Positions 43,179 to 52,631 of a stretch of 64,000 nucleotides of DNA are shown here, piece after piece; position 1 is the stretch's first letter, and every line of letters starts with the position of its first letter. Source of the stretch: Chitinivibrionales bacterium (lineage in GTDB: Bacteria; Fibrobacterota; Chitinivibrionia; Chitinivibrionales; WJKA01); the NCBI GenBank assembly GCA_014728215.1, contig WJLZ01000117.1, positions 1 through 64,000 of the forward strand, in the 5' to 3' direction. The notes under the pieces are model-generated. The model was given only the letters and a program-made list of their open reading frames with translations. It did not search any database and was not told where the DNA came from. The translations under genes were made by a program, and so were the position numbers.

Positions 43179-45095
43179 GTGCAAAGGGTGTCCTCAATCC
43201 GGGATGGTATTGTGTGCAAAGTGGCATCAAAAGAAAAAATCGGCGTTTTCGTCGGCAACACCAAACATCGCATGGTGCTCCAACGGATGCTGGGGAAATG
43301 CTGTCAGATAGAATCCGGTTCTCCGGAAGAGATTTTTCCCCGGGGGCTCGATTTCTGCATTATCGACCGTCGCTGCCTGAAGAAATATGAAAATCTCATC
43401 GCTGCGCAAAGGGAGCAGGCAAAACCGTTGATGTTCCCGGTTCTCGGGCTGATCTCCAGAACCGGTGTGAACAGCGTGAGCCGGTATCTGCATACATGTA
43501 TCGATGATCTTATCCTGACGCCGCTTATTCCGGAAGAACTCATGACCAGAATCGAAAATCTCATGCGCCTGAGAAAATGGTCGATTAATAGAGAACGACC
43601 GGGTGGTATACACCGTAAACATCAATCGGTTTCCGGACCGGTTCCTGTATCCGATCGTGGCGGAGCGTCGGAGAAGGATAGGGATGAGGAGTTGGACTCG
43701 AGCGGAGGCCGGTATCGTAGGGTGGTTGAAGATCAAACCGATTTTATTGTCCGATGGAAGCCCGGATTTATTCGGACCTTTGTCAATACCGCCTATTGTC
43801 GGGCATTCGGGATAAGCAAAGAGGATGCGCTGGGAACCTCATTCATATCCCTTGTTGCACCCGAACACCGTCAACAAATTATTCAAAAGATTGATCGTCT
43901 CAGCCAGGAACATCCGTGCGAAACCGACGAGCACCGCTCATTTCTTTCCGACGGCAGCATTGAATGGCAAGAGTGGACCGACCGGGCTCTGTTCGATGAT
44001 TCGGGACAGATCGTCGAGTATCAGTCGGTAGGAAGAGATATCACCGGGCGAAAGCAGATCGAAGAAGCGCTTCGGCGGAGCGAGGAGCGGTATCGACTGG
44101 CCCAGCAGCTTTCCCGTATCGGAACATGGGAGTGGAACATAATAACCAGTGAGGTATTCTGGTCGGATGAAACGCTTGCAATGTGGGGTCTTAAACCGGA
44201 AGATTTTCACGGCTCGGTTGATGATGTCCTCGAGCGCATCCATCCCGACGATGTCGAGCAGTGGCGTAAAAATGTGCGTGCCTGTGTGGAAAAGGGGGGG
44301 AAGCACAGCGTTGATTTCCGGATCGTTAAACCTGATGGGGAAATACGCTGGATTGCCGGGTATGGCGATACCGAACGGGATGAAGAGGGGAACCCGCTCC
44401 GGATGATGGGGGTGGGGATGGATATCACCGAGCGCAAGGAGGAAGAGCTGAAGCGTAAGATCGGTGAAGAACGGTTCCGGTCGTTGATGGAACATACCGC
44501 CGAGGGATTTTACCTTCTCGAATTACCGGAGCCGATGGCAACCGATTTGCCCCTGCAACAACAACTCTCTATTCTCTATCGAAGTGCAATTGTCGAATGC
44601 AATAATGCCCAGGCACGAATGTATGGGTATACAAAAGCCGAAGAGGTAATTGGAAAGCAGGTATATGAACTCCATGGGGGGATTATCAAGTTGGAAAATA
44701 TTGCTTTTGTCACCGCATGGATCGAACGCGGTTATCATATCACCGGTGCCCAGTCGGTCGAATTTGACCGATACGGCAATACTGTCTGGTTTTCCAATAA
44801 CGTGACGGGAATTATCGAAGATAAACGGCTCGTTCGTATCTGGGGGACACAGACCGATATAACCGAAATGAAACGGGCCGAGGAAGCTGTAGTCCGTGAG
44901 CGGAATGTTTCTAATACCATCGTGGAAAATCTGCCGGGGATTTTTTATTTATTCGATGAGCAGGGGCATTTTCTCCGCTTTAACAAGGTTACTGAAAAAA
45001 TTACCGGTTATTCTATTGAAGAACTCCGGAGTATCCGTCCGGCGGAATTGTTTACAGGAGAGAGCCGAAAAAAAAATCGAAGAAGGTATTCTTAA
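43179..45095 (+). CDS. Multi-PAS sensor histidine kinase, N-terminal part, frameshifted at an A9 run
   Basis: The frame gives 638 residues. Residues 20-125 resemble a degenerate receiver (GVFVGNTKHRMVLQRML, CIIDRRCL, LILTPLIPEELMTRIENLMRLRKW). Four PAS domains follow (about 175-300, 305-425, 430-580 and 590 onward), each ending in a DITGRK, DITERK or DITEMK motif. No membrane span is seen, so it is cytoplasmic. The frame ends in FTGESRKKNRRRYS because of a nine-A run at 45068-45076; with eight As it continues into the kinase core at 45070-45900. The start is unsure: GTG at 43179 lacks a ribosome site, while ATG 43150 in another frame has GGAGGAG. Confidence 0.8.
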   Translation: MQRVSSIRDGIVCKVASKEKIGVFVGNTKHRMVLQRMLGKCCQIESGSPEEIFPRGLDFCIIDRRCLKKYENLIAAQREQAKPLMFPVLGLISRTGVNSVSRYLHTCIDDLILTPLIPEELMTRIENLMRLRKWSINRERPGGIHRKHQSVSGPVPVSDRGGASEKDRDEELDSSGGRYRRVVEDQTDFIVRWKPGFIRTFVNTAYCRAFGISKEDALGTSFISLVAPEHRQQIIQKIDRLSQEHPCETDEHRSFLSDGSIEWQEWTDRALFDDSGQIVEYQSVGRDITGRKQIEEALRRSEERYRLAQQLSRIGTWEWNIITSEVFWSDETLAMWGLKPEDFHGSVDDVLERIHPDDVEQWRKNVRACVEKGGKHSVDFRIVKPDGEIRWIAGYGDTERDEEGNPLRMMGVGMDITERKEEELKRKIGEERFRSLMEHTAEGFYLLELPEPMATDLPLQQQLSILYRSAIVECNNAQARMYGYTKAEEVIGKQVYELHGGIIKLENIAFVTAWIERGYHITGAQSVEFDRYGNTVWFSNNVTGIIEDKRLVRIWGTQTDITEMKRAEEAVVRERNVSNTIVENLPGIFYLFDEQGHFLRFNKVTEKITGYSIEELRSIRPAELFTGESRKKNRRRYS

Positions 45096-45900
45096 AGCTT
45101 TTGAAACAGGAGAGGCGGATGTTGAAGCCGAACTTGTTGCAAGGGACGGCAGGAAAAAACCTCATTATTTTACCGGAAGGCGTATCGAATATGAGGGACG
45201 CTCCTGTCTTATCGGCATGGGAATCGATGTTTCCAAACGCAAGCAGGCGGAAGAAGAACTGAAAGCATCTTTGCAGGAAAAAAACACCTTACTCCAGGAG
45301 TTGTATCACCGCACAAAAAACAACATGCAGGTGATTTCAGCACTTCTGGAATTACAGGCGGCATCATCCAACAATGAAGACGTTGAGAGAATTATCAGAG
45401 AAAGTCAATTTCGCATGCAGACAATGGCGCTGGCTCACGAAAAACTATACAAATCAAAAGAGCTGTCCCGTATCGATATGGAACCGTACCTTATCGATTT
45501 AACCCGGTTCCTTATGACTATTTACGACATTTCGCCGGAGAAAGTCGGTGTCCGGTTTAAAGTCGATAATATAAAACTATTGATCGATCTTGCCATCCCC
45601 TGCGGGTTGATCATCAATGAATTACTCTCCAATAGTTTTAAGTATGCATTTCCGGGTGATCGGGAAGGCCGGATCTATATAGAAATGCACAGAGAAGAAA
45701 AAACCATCCAGTTGAGTGTAAGCGATAACGGCACAGGATTACCCCATGGGTTTGACATCACGAAGAGCGAAACACTCGGAATACAGCTTGTTTATCAGAT
45801 CGTCGAGCACCAGTTGCATGGTTCGGTAAGTGCTAAAAGCAATGGCGGACTCCGGTGGCATATCCGGTTTCGTGAGGACCTTTACTCAGAAAGGGTATAA
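44896..45900 (+). CDS. Multi-PAS sensor histidine kinase, C-terminal HisKA_2/HATPase part after frameshift
   Basis: The open frame reaches back to 44896, but only about 45070 onward is meaningful; the preceding part shadows the PAS domain in the other frame. From there it reads AEKKIEEGILKAFETGEADV, completes the fourth PAS (ending DVSKRK), and gives a HisKA_2 core with LLQELYHRTKNNMQVISAL (His). A HATPase follows with NELLSNSFKYAFP and DNGTGLP. The core is nearly identical in many stretches to that of the kinase at 40499, so one arose by duplication. It joins the upstream frame by removing one A. Confidence 0.82.
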   Translation: MSGMFLIPSWKICRGFFIYSMSRGIFSALTRLLKKLPVILLKNSGVSVRRNCLQERAEKKIEEGILKAFETGEADVEAELVARDGRKKPHYFTGRRIEYEGRSCLIGMGIDVSKRKQAEEELKASLQEKNTLLQELYHRTKNNMQVISALLELQAASSNNEDVERIIRESQFRMQTMALAHEKLYKSKELSRIDMEPYLIDLTRFLMTIYDISPEKVGVRFKVDNIKLLIDLAIPCGLIINELLSNSFKYAFPGDREGRIYIEMHREEKTIQLSVSDNGTGLPHGFDITKSETLGIQLVYQIVEHQLHGSVSAKSNGGLRWHIRFREDLYSERV

Positions 45901-45902
45901 CA

Positions 45903-46277
45903 ATGAAAACATCGCCATCAGTACTGATTGTTGAAGATGAAGCTGCTATGGTAATGGCGCTCAAAGCACGATTCAAGGCCGGTGGATTTTCGGTTATCGG
46001 ATCAGCTTCATCAAAGGAAGAAGCTGTTTCGCTGGCTCTTGAAAAATCGCCGGATTACATAATAATGGATATACGCCTGAGCGGTGAGAGTGATGGTATA
46101 GAAGCCGCGCAGGAAATCGCCGATAAACTGAACACCCATATCATTTTCATAACCGGTTATTCGGAAGGAGACACCCGGCGAAGGGCCATGCAGGTGAAGC
46201 CGGTAGCCTACTTGGTAAAGCCCTTTGCAATATCGGAACTTATCTCGATAATGAGCCATGACGGGGGTGGACGGTGA
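45903..46277 (+). CDS. Stand-alone response-regulator receiver, second copy
   Basis: The 124-residue receiver starts two bases after the kinase stop. Motifs are VEDEAAMVMALKARF, the phosphoacceptor Asp in YIIMDIRLSG, FITGYSEG and YLVKPFA. There is no output domain. It is closely similar to the receiver at 42658, which supports duplication of the kinase-receiver pair. The pairs may share partners or have diverged in sensing only. Confidence 0.93.
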   Translation: MKTSPSVLIVEDEAAMVMALKARFKAGGFSVIGSASSKEEAVSLALEKSPDYIIMDIRLSGESDGIEAAQEIADKLNTHIIFITGYSEGDTRRRAMQVKPVAYLVKPFAISELISIMSHDGGGR

Positions 46278-46282
46278 AATGG

Positions 46283-46298
46283 TGGCATAGTATTTGCT
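46283..46298 (+). promoter_or_regulatory. Sigma-54 (-24/-12) promoter before the copper ATPase
   Basis: TGGCAT-AGTAT-TTGCT is an exact core match 86 bases upstream of the P-type ATPase start. Confidence 0.75.
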
Positions 46299-46384
46299 TT
46301 TTCCTCCAGATAAACACAAATAGAACCATACAGGTATAAAAAGGTTTGGAGTTTTCATGAGCAAAGAAAAGGGTCCATGATACT

Positions 46385-48442
46385 ATGGCTCACGAAAAGC
46401 ATTCTTCCGGTCCCAAGGGACACAACGGCGGTGGGAATCATGATTCCCATGGGGGCTCACAGAATCATCAGGGCCACCATAAACACATGGTGGAGGATTT
46501 CAAACACCGTTTCTGGATATCCCTTGCACTGACCGTCCCGGTTTTAGCCCTGTCTCCCCTGATTCAGGGATTTATCGGTGTGCGGGAGGCGTGGCGGTTT
46601 CCGGGTGATAGTTTTCTGCTTTTCGGTTTTTCCTCCCTTATTTTCGTTTATGGCGGTTGGCCTTTTGTTAAGGGGTTGTACAATGAAATGAAAAAGCTGC
46701 AGCCGGGGATGATGACCCTGATCGGGTTGGCGATTACGGTTGCTTATGGCTACAGCGCCCTGGTCACCTTCGGTCTTGAGGGTAAAGTATTCTACTGGGA
46801 GCTTGCGACACTTATCGATGTTATGCTTTTAGGGCACTGGATCGAAATGCGTTCCATTATGGGAGCGTCGCAGGCGGTCGAATCGCTGGTAAAGCTTCTG
46901 CCGTCTCAGGCGCACAAGATTGTTTCCGGGGGTGATACGGAGGATGTCCCCATCAGTGAGCTTAGTATGGAAGACAAGGTGCTTGTCAAGCCTGGGGAAA
47001 AAATACCTGTTGACGGCACAATCGTGGAGGGTGAGACGTCGGTTAATGAATCGATGCTGACCGGGGAATCGAAACCGGTGCATAAAAGGGATGGTGAAAA
47101 AGTAGTCGGCGGTTCGGTGAATGGTGAAGGCTCCATAAAGGTGAGTGTGGAAAAGACCGGCGAAGATTCCTATTTATCGCAGGTCATCACCATGGTGCGG
47201 AATGCACAGCAGGGGAAAAGCCGCACTCAGAACCTGGCCGACAAAGCGGCCGCCTGGCTGGCCGGTATCGCCATTACCGCAGGAATTATAACGCTTATAA
47301 TATGGCTCGTGGGGTTTGGCGCCGAATTTGTGTTTGCTCTCGAACGGACCGTAACGGTCATGGTAATTACCTGCCCTCATGCCCTTGGGCTTGCCATCCC
47401 GCTTGTTGTAGCTATGTCAACCTCACTCAGCGCTTCTCACGGTCTCCTGATCAGGCAGCGAAGCGCATTTGAGCATGCCCGCAATCTTCAGGCGATCATA
47501 TTCGATAAAACGGGAACATTAACACGGGGAACATTCGGTGTTACTGAAGTCAAGCCATTGTCGAAAGGCATGGATAAGCAAAAAATCCTATCCTATGCCG
47601 CCGCAGTTGAAGCCCAGTCGGAACATCCCCTGGCAAAGGCGATTGTAGAGAACGCCGGCGATAAACGGCCACAGGTGAGTGGTTTCAAGTCGATAACCGG
47701 ACGGGGTGCGCAGGGAACGGTGGATGGCACAGAGGTCAAGGTGGTCAGCCCTGGCTATGTGAATGAAAATAATATCGAATACGATAAAGATGCTCTTACC
47801 ACTATGCAAAAAGGCGGCAATACCGTCGTATTCGTTGTATTTGATAAAAAGGCTGCAGGATTGATCGCGCTTTCGGATATTGTCCGTGAAGAATCTAAAG
47901 AAGCGGTAGCATCCCTGAAAGAGATGGGGATACGGACCATGATGGTAACCGGTGACAATGAAGCGGTGGCCGAATCGGTTGCGAAAGAAATCGGTCTCGA
48001 TGAATACTTTGCACAGGTGCTTCCGGAAAAGAAAGTAGACAAAATCAAAGAGGTACAATCGCGGGGAATAATTACGGCGATGGTTGGTGATGGTATCAAT
48101 GATGCTCCGGCGCTCGCTCAGGCCGATATCGGCATTGCAATCGGTGCGGGTACCGATGTTGCCGCCGAAACTGCGGATATCATCCTGGTCCGCAGTAATC
48201 CCATGGATGTGGTATCGATTACTGCTCTGGCAAAGGCTACCTACCGCAAAATGCTCCAGAATCTTGCCTGGGCCACCGGCTATAATGTTATCGCAATCCC
48301 CCTTGCCGCAGGTGTCCTCTACAATTGGGGAATTATCCTCAGCCCGGCAGCCGGTGCGATCTTAATGTCGGCCAGCACGGTAATCGTGGCCGTTAATGCC
48401 CGGTTTTTGAAGGTCCCGCAGTATCAGGAAAAGAAAACCTGA
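46385..48442 (+). CDS. copB: CopB-type copper/silver P1B ATPase
   Basis: The 685-residue P-type ATPase has a His-rich N-terminus (about eleven His in residues 3-34) instead of a CxxC metal-binding domain. It has the TGES actuator motif, the CPH metal motif ([13 protein letters not shown]) that marks CopB/P1B-3 pumps, the phosphorylated Asp in DKTGTLTRG, an SEHPLAKAI His-Pro motif and the hinge [16 protein letters not shown]. Eight membrane spans are expected. P1B-3 pumps export Cu(II) or Ag(I) from the cytoplasm. It is a single-gene unit with a sigma-54 promoter. The CPH motif separates it from CopA (CPC). Confidence 0.94.
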   Translation: MAHEKHSSGPKGHNGGGNHDSHGGSQNHQGHHKHMVEDFKHRFWISLALTVPVLALSPLIQGFIGVREAWRFPGDSFLLFGFSSLIFVYGGWPFVKGLYNEMKKLQPGMMTLIGLAITVAYGYSALVTFGLEGKVFYWELATLIDVMLLGHWIEMRSIMGASQAVESLVKLLPSQAHKIVSGGDTEDVPISELSMEDKVLVKPGEKIPVDGTIVEGETSVNESMLTGESKPVHKRDGEKVVGGSVNGEGSIKVSVEKTGEDSYLSQVITMVRNAQQGKSRTQNLADKAAAWLAGIAITAGIITLIIWLVGFGAEFVFALERTVTVMVITCPHALGLAIPLVVAMSTSLSASHGLLIRQRSAFEHARNLQAIIFDKTGTLTRGTFGVTEVKPLSKGMDKQKILSYAAAVEAQSEHPLAKAIVENAGDKRPQVSGFKSITGRGAQGTVDGTEVKVVSPGYVNENNIEYDKDALTTMQKGGNTVVFVVFDKKAAGLIALSDIVREESKEAVASLKEMGIRTMMVTGDNEAVAESVAKEIGLDEYFAQVLPEKKVDKIKEVQSRGIITAMVGDGINDAPALAQADIGIAIGAGTDVAAETADIILVRSNPMDVVSITALAKATYRKMLQNLAWATGYNVIAIPLAAGVLYNWGIILSPAAGAILMSASTVIVAVNARFLKVPQYQEKKT

Positions 48443-48552
48443 TCCTTTTCAGGATTTGAGAAGCCAAATTCGCAGATTTGGGAATACGAAGGAAGGTCAA
48501 AAGCCGAAGGCATTAGATCCCAAAACTCAAACAACATTTTAAAAATTTAAGG

Positions 48553-51228
48553 TCACCCCTGACGAACCATCATCTCCTCCATAACCGACTTAAGTCCCTC
48601 CACATACCGTCGTCCGTCTTCACGGCCATCTTCGGGATGAGCTTTATCTTGGAGTGCATCGGGTAAAATCGGCTTTCCGAAGGTTACTTTGATGGTGGTC
48701 GGCCGGGGGATTGCCCGTCCTATCGGCATTGCGCGTTCGGTTCCTTTGATAATGACCGGCACTATCGGAAGGGGGCGGTGTTCCAGCACAAGTCCCAGAC
48801 CGGGGCGGAAGGGAAGGAATTCACGTGATGTTTCCCGCCGTCCTTCGGGATACCAGATAAGGTTACGTTTACGATCGATTGCTGCTGCAGCAAGGGCCAT
48901 ATCTTTGCGTGCATTTCTGCCGTGCTCGATCGGTAGCGCGTAGGCGAGACGGCTGACAAATCTGAACAGCGGATTGCGAAAGGCAACTTCAACCCCCGCA
49001 GCCCAGGCACATCCTTTAAGATAATCGTATGGAAGTATTGCGGCAATCACAAAGGAATCGATATAGCTGATATGGTTAGGGGTGATAATGCACTGTCCGG
49101 CCTCATACAGGTTGTCGATACCCTCTGTGCGCATACTGAAAAGAGCGCGCATCAGTGTTCTGTTAAAGAGATAGAGCCCGTGGGCGCAAGCCTCCGTTGC
49201 CGGGGTGTGGGGCCTGAGCCAGTGCCGTTCAGTAGCATTCAAAAGCTGCTCCGGGGCTCGGAATGGATCGCCACCCTGCTGGGCACCGCTCCGGGTCTGA
49301 CCGGCGATCTCGCGGAGGAGGTCACGAACCGTTTCGATTCGTCCGATAGCCTGCTCATCGATTTCCACCCCTGTTTTCTCGCTGATGTCAAGGGTTATTT
49401 CGAGCCATCCGAGAGAATCGATTCCCAGATCGATTTGAGGTGATGTGTCGGGTGTGAGGGGGAAGTCGCTGAAACGACGGGCCAGGATTTCCCATGCTGT
49501 GTGAGACGCGGGATTTTCGAGCAAAGCTTTGTCATCGGAACTCATTTCTTCGATGGGGATCGGGCCTGCGTGCGGCAGTGGAGACTCCCGGCTTTTCTCT
49601 GCGCGGCTATAGTGCTCATCAAGCAGATGACGCCGTATTTTACCCAACCGGGTCCGGGGGAGATTTTCACGAGATATCACATACTGTGCGATACGTTTAT
49701 AGGTGGGCAGGTTTTTGCTTTGTTCTTCCATAGCCTCTCTGATCGCTTCACCGGCAGGCATGCCGTGGCCGGTGATTGCACCGATATCGGGTACCACAAC
49801 CGCAGAGAGTTTCCCCTCGCGCATCAGTACCCCTGCCTCTTCGATAAAGCGATGCTTTTCGTACCACTCTTCGATCTCATCGGGCTGAATGTTTTCGCCG
49901 CTTTCGGTTACCATCACTGTCGATATTCTTCCGGTGATAAAGAGAAATCCATGGTTGTCGACATATCCCAGATCACCGGTGCGAAACCAGCCATCGGGGG
50001 TAAATGCTTTTTTTGTTTCTTCATCGAGGTTTCGATAGCCTTTGAAAACATTCGGCCCCTGTACCTGTATTTCTCCCTGGCCGGTAACACTTTCGGGTGA
50101 ATTTGACTTATGGATACGCAGCCCGACCTTATCGATTATCCGTCCGGCGCTTCCAGGCTTTGCCATGCTCGGAAGGTTGAGGGTGAGCAGGGGTGATGTT
50201 TCGGTGAGTCCATAACCGGCGGCAACGGTGAATCCGAGGGATTCCAGTTTCAAGAAAAGCTCTTTGGAAAGAGCGGAACCGCCTGAGGCGGTCACCCGGA
50301 GATGGGGACCGATACGGCGCCGAAGCGGCTGTAAGAAAATTGCACCGATTCCGGTGTTAAACCGCTTCCTGAGCACCATTGACACCTTCAACCCTGTCCG
50401 CAGAGCAATACCCGCCGGCCCCTTGTATTCTTGCAGTGAATGTTCGATGTTTTCATAGAACGCGCGATAAAGGCGGGGGACGCCGATGATAACCCTTGCA
50501 TCACCCTCCTTTATAGCGCGCATAAGGTGCGGGCCGGTAATGGTATGGGGAAAAATCACACAGACACCCAGCGAGAGCGGTGCAAAAAGACCGATAAAAA
50601 GTGGATATACATGATGTAACGGAAGCGGCAACAGAACTCGGTCGTCCCGGTTTATCAGTTTTGCATTGGCAACCGTTTCGAGTTGAAAGGCGATATTCTG
50701 AGCGCTCAGTGGTACGCCCTTTGACGGACCGGTTGTTCCTGATGTGTAAAACAGCACTGCAACATCATCCGGTTCAAGGGACGGCAATTCTCCGGTGGGG
50801 TGGCGATAGGTGTCGGTTTCATCAAGCCGGATCAGTTCGGGCGTGGATTTGAGAGAGAGCTGCTCGATCTTTTCAAAAGAAGAGTCATCGGCAATAATAA
50901 GCCGCAAAGCGGCATCGTCGATTATATGCTCAAGCGAATCATCGTCAAGCTGCCGGTCAATAGGGACAAGGACTGCACCGGCCCTGATCAGCGCAAGGGC
51001 AATGGTTGTCGTTTGTATTGAAGGCCGTGCGATAAGCCCCACCCGGTCGCCTTTTTGAATCATTCCGGCGCCAATTCCCCGGGCAAGGGAATTCATGTGT
51101 GAAGAAAGCTCTTCGAAAGTACATCGATAAATGGTGTCACTTTCCCCGAATTCGATGATTGCGGTTTTTGAACCGTATTGCTTGAGCACATCGGTAAGAC
51201 GGTGAAGAGTATTGGTAAGGGCGCTCAT
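48553..51228 (-). CDS. Fused acyl-AMP ligase, acyl carrier and PlsC-type acyltransferase
   Basis: The ATG at 51228 has GGAG nine bases upstream; a longer frame to 51285 lacks one. The 891-residue product has three parts. An AMP-forming acyl ligase (about residues 10-560) has FYTSGTTGPSKGVPLS (P-loop), GYGLTETSP and GWFRTGDLG. A carrier-like segment (about 585-660) has DLGIDSLGW (phosphopantetheine Ser). A PlsC acyltransferase (about 690-885) has NHISYID (HX4D) and WYPEGRRE. The set would activate a fatty acid, load it on the internal carrier and transfer it to a lysophospholipid or glycerol-type acceptor, similar in logic to Aas but with an added carrier domain. Confidence 0.9.
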   Translation of the reverse strand: MSALTNTLHRLTDVLKQYGSKTAIIEFGESDTIYRCTFEELSSHMNSLARGIGAGMIQKGDRVGLIARPSIQTTTIALALIRAGAVLVPIDRQLDDDSLEHIIDDAALRLIIADDSSFEKIEQLSLKSTPELIRLDETDTYRHPTGELPSLEPDDVAVLFYTSGTTGPSKGVPLSAQNIAFQLETVANAKLINRDDRVLLPLPLHHVYPLFIGLFAPLSLGVCVIFPHTITGPHLMRAIKEGDARVIIGVPRLYRAFYENIEHSLQEYKGPAGIALRTGLKVSMVLRKRFNTGIGAIFLQPLRRRIGPHLRVTASGGSALSKELFLKLESLGFTVAAGYGLTETSPLLTLNLPSMAKPGSAGRIIDKVGLRIHKSNSPESVTGQGEIQVQGPNVFKGYRNLDEETKKAFTPDGWFRTGDLGYVDNHGFLFITGRISTVMVTESGENIQPDEIEEWYEKHRFIEEAGVLMREGKLSAVVVPDIGAITGHGMPAGEAIREAMEEQSKNLPTYKRIAQYVISRENLPRTRLGKIRRHLLDEHYSRAEKSRESPLPHAGPIPIEEMSSDDKALLENPASHTAWEILARRFSDFPLTPDTSPQIDLGIDSLGWLEITLDISEKTGVEIDEQAIGRIETVRDLLREIAGQTRSGAQQGGDPFRAPEQLLNATERHWLRPHTPATEACAHGLYLFNRTLMRALFSMRTEGIDNLYEAGQCIITPNHISYIDSFVIAAILPYDYLKGCAWAAGVEVAFRNPLFRFVSRLAYALPIEHGRNARKDMALAAAAIDRKRNLIWYPEGRRETSREFLPFRPGLGLVLEHRPLPIVPVIIKGTERAMPIGRAIPRPTTIKVTFGKPILPDALQDKAHPEDGREDGRRYVEGLKSVMEEMMVRQG

Positions 51229-51321
51229 AAGTTTACTCCGAGGTTCCCATAATGGATATCGCAGCAATTCCGATTTCCATAACACCCAAAAAATTTTTTA
51301 GTTTATGCTTTCTGTTGAATT

Positions 51322-51355
51322 AAAAAGGCCCTTGCCTTATCCGGCGAGAGGGCCC
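51322..51355 (-). terminator. Rho-independent terminator after the SPW gene
   Basis: On the minus strand GGCCCTctcGCC pairs with GGCaAGGGCC around GGATAA, followed by TTTTTAATT. It ends the SPW transcript before the ligase gene. Confidence 0.8.
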
Positions 51356-51444
51356 AATCGACATTCATGTGAATACGAATTACTTTTCAAGGTATGGAAT
51401 TTTGTCTCCAGCGTTTTTAGCGGTTACCGGAAAGGATGCGCACA

Positions 51445-51768
51445 TCATGCATGACCTCCGGTTGGAGCATGACGGCCTGCGCGCGTGCCGGTTTCCAATG
51501 CCCGCCATAGCGCCAAAGCAGCTACAACGATTCCAACTACCAGAAAATTAATTGCCGTCTGCAGCGCGGGTACGAATGACGAAATGATAAGCCATACTCC
51601 CAGGGCGCCATTGACATACCCCTGCCATTTGTGCTTTGGAGTCCAGAATCCAAATACAGCAATAACAGCTCCGGTAATCAAAAAATTCGTAGTAGTAAAA
51701 AGGGGAGCCGATGTGCTTGATATAATGGCCCAGATCCCCGCGATAACATTTATCCATGCTTGCCACAT
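51445..51768 (-). CDS. SPW-repeat membrane protein
   Basis: AAGGAGG lies before the ATG. The 107-residue protein has two SPW-type repeats, each an amphipathic Trp-containing start followed by a membrane hairpin: WQAWINVIAGIWAIISS (residues 2-18) and WQGYVNGALGVWLIISSF (48-65), with further hydrophobic spans near 27-43 and 70-88. SPW proteins are small integral membrane proteins of unknown function. A sigma-54 promoter 58 bases upstream and a terminator downstream make it a single-gene unit. Confidence 0.88.
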   Translation of the reverse strand: MWQAWINVIAGIWAIISSTSAPLFTTTNFLITGAVIAVFGFWTPKHKWQGYVNGALGVWLIISSFVPALQTAINFLVVGIVVAALALWRALETGTRAGRHAPTGGHA

Positions 51769-51826
51769 ATATTCCTCCTTGTTTTACATATTTATGAATA
51801 CAGATAGTAAATGCAATTTAATAAAT

Positions 51827-51842
51827 TGCAAATACTGTGCCA
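51827..51842 (-). promoter_or_regulatory. Sigma-54 (-24/-12) promoter for the SPW gene
   Basis: The minus strand reads TGGCAC-AGTAT-TTGCA, a full consensus match 58 bases upstream of the SPW start. Confidence 0.78.
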
Positions 51843-51862
51843 TTAGGCAAGGGTCCGGTTTA

Positions 51863-52525
51863 TCATTCGCCACTTTGCCGCCTGAGTTTACCACATGCCA
51901 CCGGCAAAGTCACATGTGCCGGGACATTGGGAAGCGACTGGACTGATCCGGGAAGTTGCATGTCGGGTGCTACTCCGTGGATGTAGACGATTCGGTGGTC
52001 AAGGAGCAGCGAATCGATGCCGTACTTCTGCTTCATGGCATCCTGCAGTGTGCCGATCATTACCGTATCCCTGTAACTGATCGTTCCCTGGCTGTCGGCT
52101 ACGGGATACGTTTGAGTGGTGATCTCCAATGCAGCGGGGTCGGCATTGAAAGGGACAAGGGTAATACCGGAAACCGCCTGTGTTTCGACCAGGTCGATGA
52201 TGCTGTCGTTATTGGTATCCTGGGCCATTTCCGCACAGTCGGCATCTTTTCCATCTTCAAAGCCGTGATAATGTTGAAGGTGCATAATACCGGGTACGAG
52301 ACCGGTCGCTTCAACCGAGATAAAAAGTGAATCACCTTTCCGGGTTAATGTGGCGGTTCCGGATGCTTCTCGACCGGTTACCGAGCTATTGAGAGACTTC
52401 AAATCCGCTTTATACACTACATTTTCCGCCTCTTTTTCCTCGCCGGTTTCCGGGGCGCAGCGGAAATGGGAAAGACTTAAACTTAAAAGCAAGCCTGTTA
52501 CAAGAATATGAGGGGTGATGTGCAT
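51863..52525 (-). CDS. CHRD-like exported protein, possible lipoprotein
   Basis: AAAGGAG precedes the ATG at 52525. The 220-residue product has a leader of about 22 residues ending HFRC, a weak lipobox. Its body follows the CHRD pattern: NVVYKADLKSLNSSVTG, ATLTRKGDSLFISVEATGL, MHLQHYHGFEDG (the His-rich strand), then a repeat-like second half. CHRD domains occur in secreted bacterial proteins of unclear role. The metal-looking HLQHYHG and Asp-rich DTNNDSIIDL could bind divalent ions (the latter resembles a dockerin/EF loop). A sigma-54-like element precedes it. Confidence 0.75.
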   Translation of the reverse strand: MHITPHILVTGLLLSLSLSHFRCAPETGEEKEAENVVYKADLKSLNSSVTGREASGTATLTRKGDSLFISVEATGLVPGIMHLQHYHGFEDGKDADCAEMAQDTNNDSIIDLVETQAVSGITLVPFNADPAALEITTQTYPVADSQGTISYRDTVMIGTLQDAMKQKYGIDSLLLDHRIVYIHGVAPDMQLPGSVQSLPNVPAHVTLPVACGKLRRQSGE

Positions 52526-52575
52526 CGCTTATCTCCTTTCGGAATAATGTGACCTGCATAATTGTGGGAATATCG

Positions 52576-52591
52576 GGCAATCAATATGCCG
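52576..52591 (-). promoter_or_regulatory. Sigma-54-type promoter (variant) for the CHRD gene
   Basis: The minus strand reads CGGCAT-ATTGA-TTGCC with correct spacing, 50 bases upstream of the start. Its -24 and -12 boxes are the same as in the variant ahead of the M48 protease. Confidence 0.5.
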
Positions 52592-52631
52592 AATGCCGAT
52601 TATTGTGAGCAGAGCATTTTTTGCGGCGGAA

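Noticed and set aside
48443-48552. Possible terminator CCTGA/TCAGG after the copper ATPase
   Set aside because: The stem has only five pairs and no T-run follows.
51263-51279. Sigma-54-like element before the acyl-ligase gene
   Set aside because: GG and GC are 13 rather than 12 bases apart and the -24 box is TGGAAA, so it should not function.
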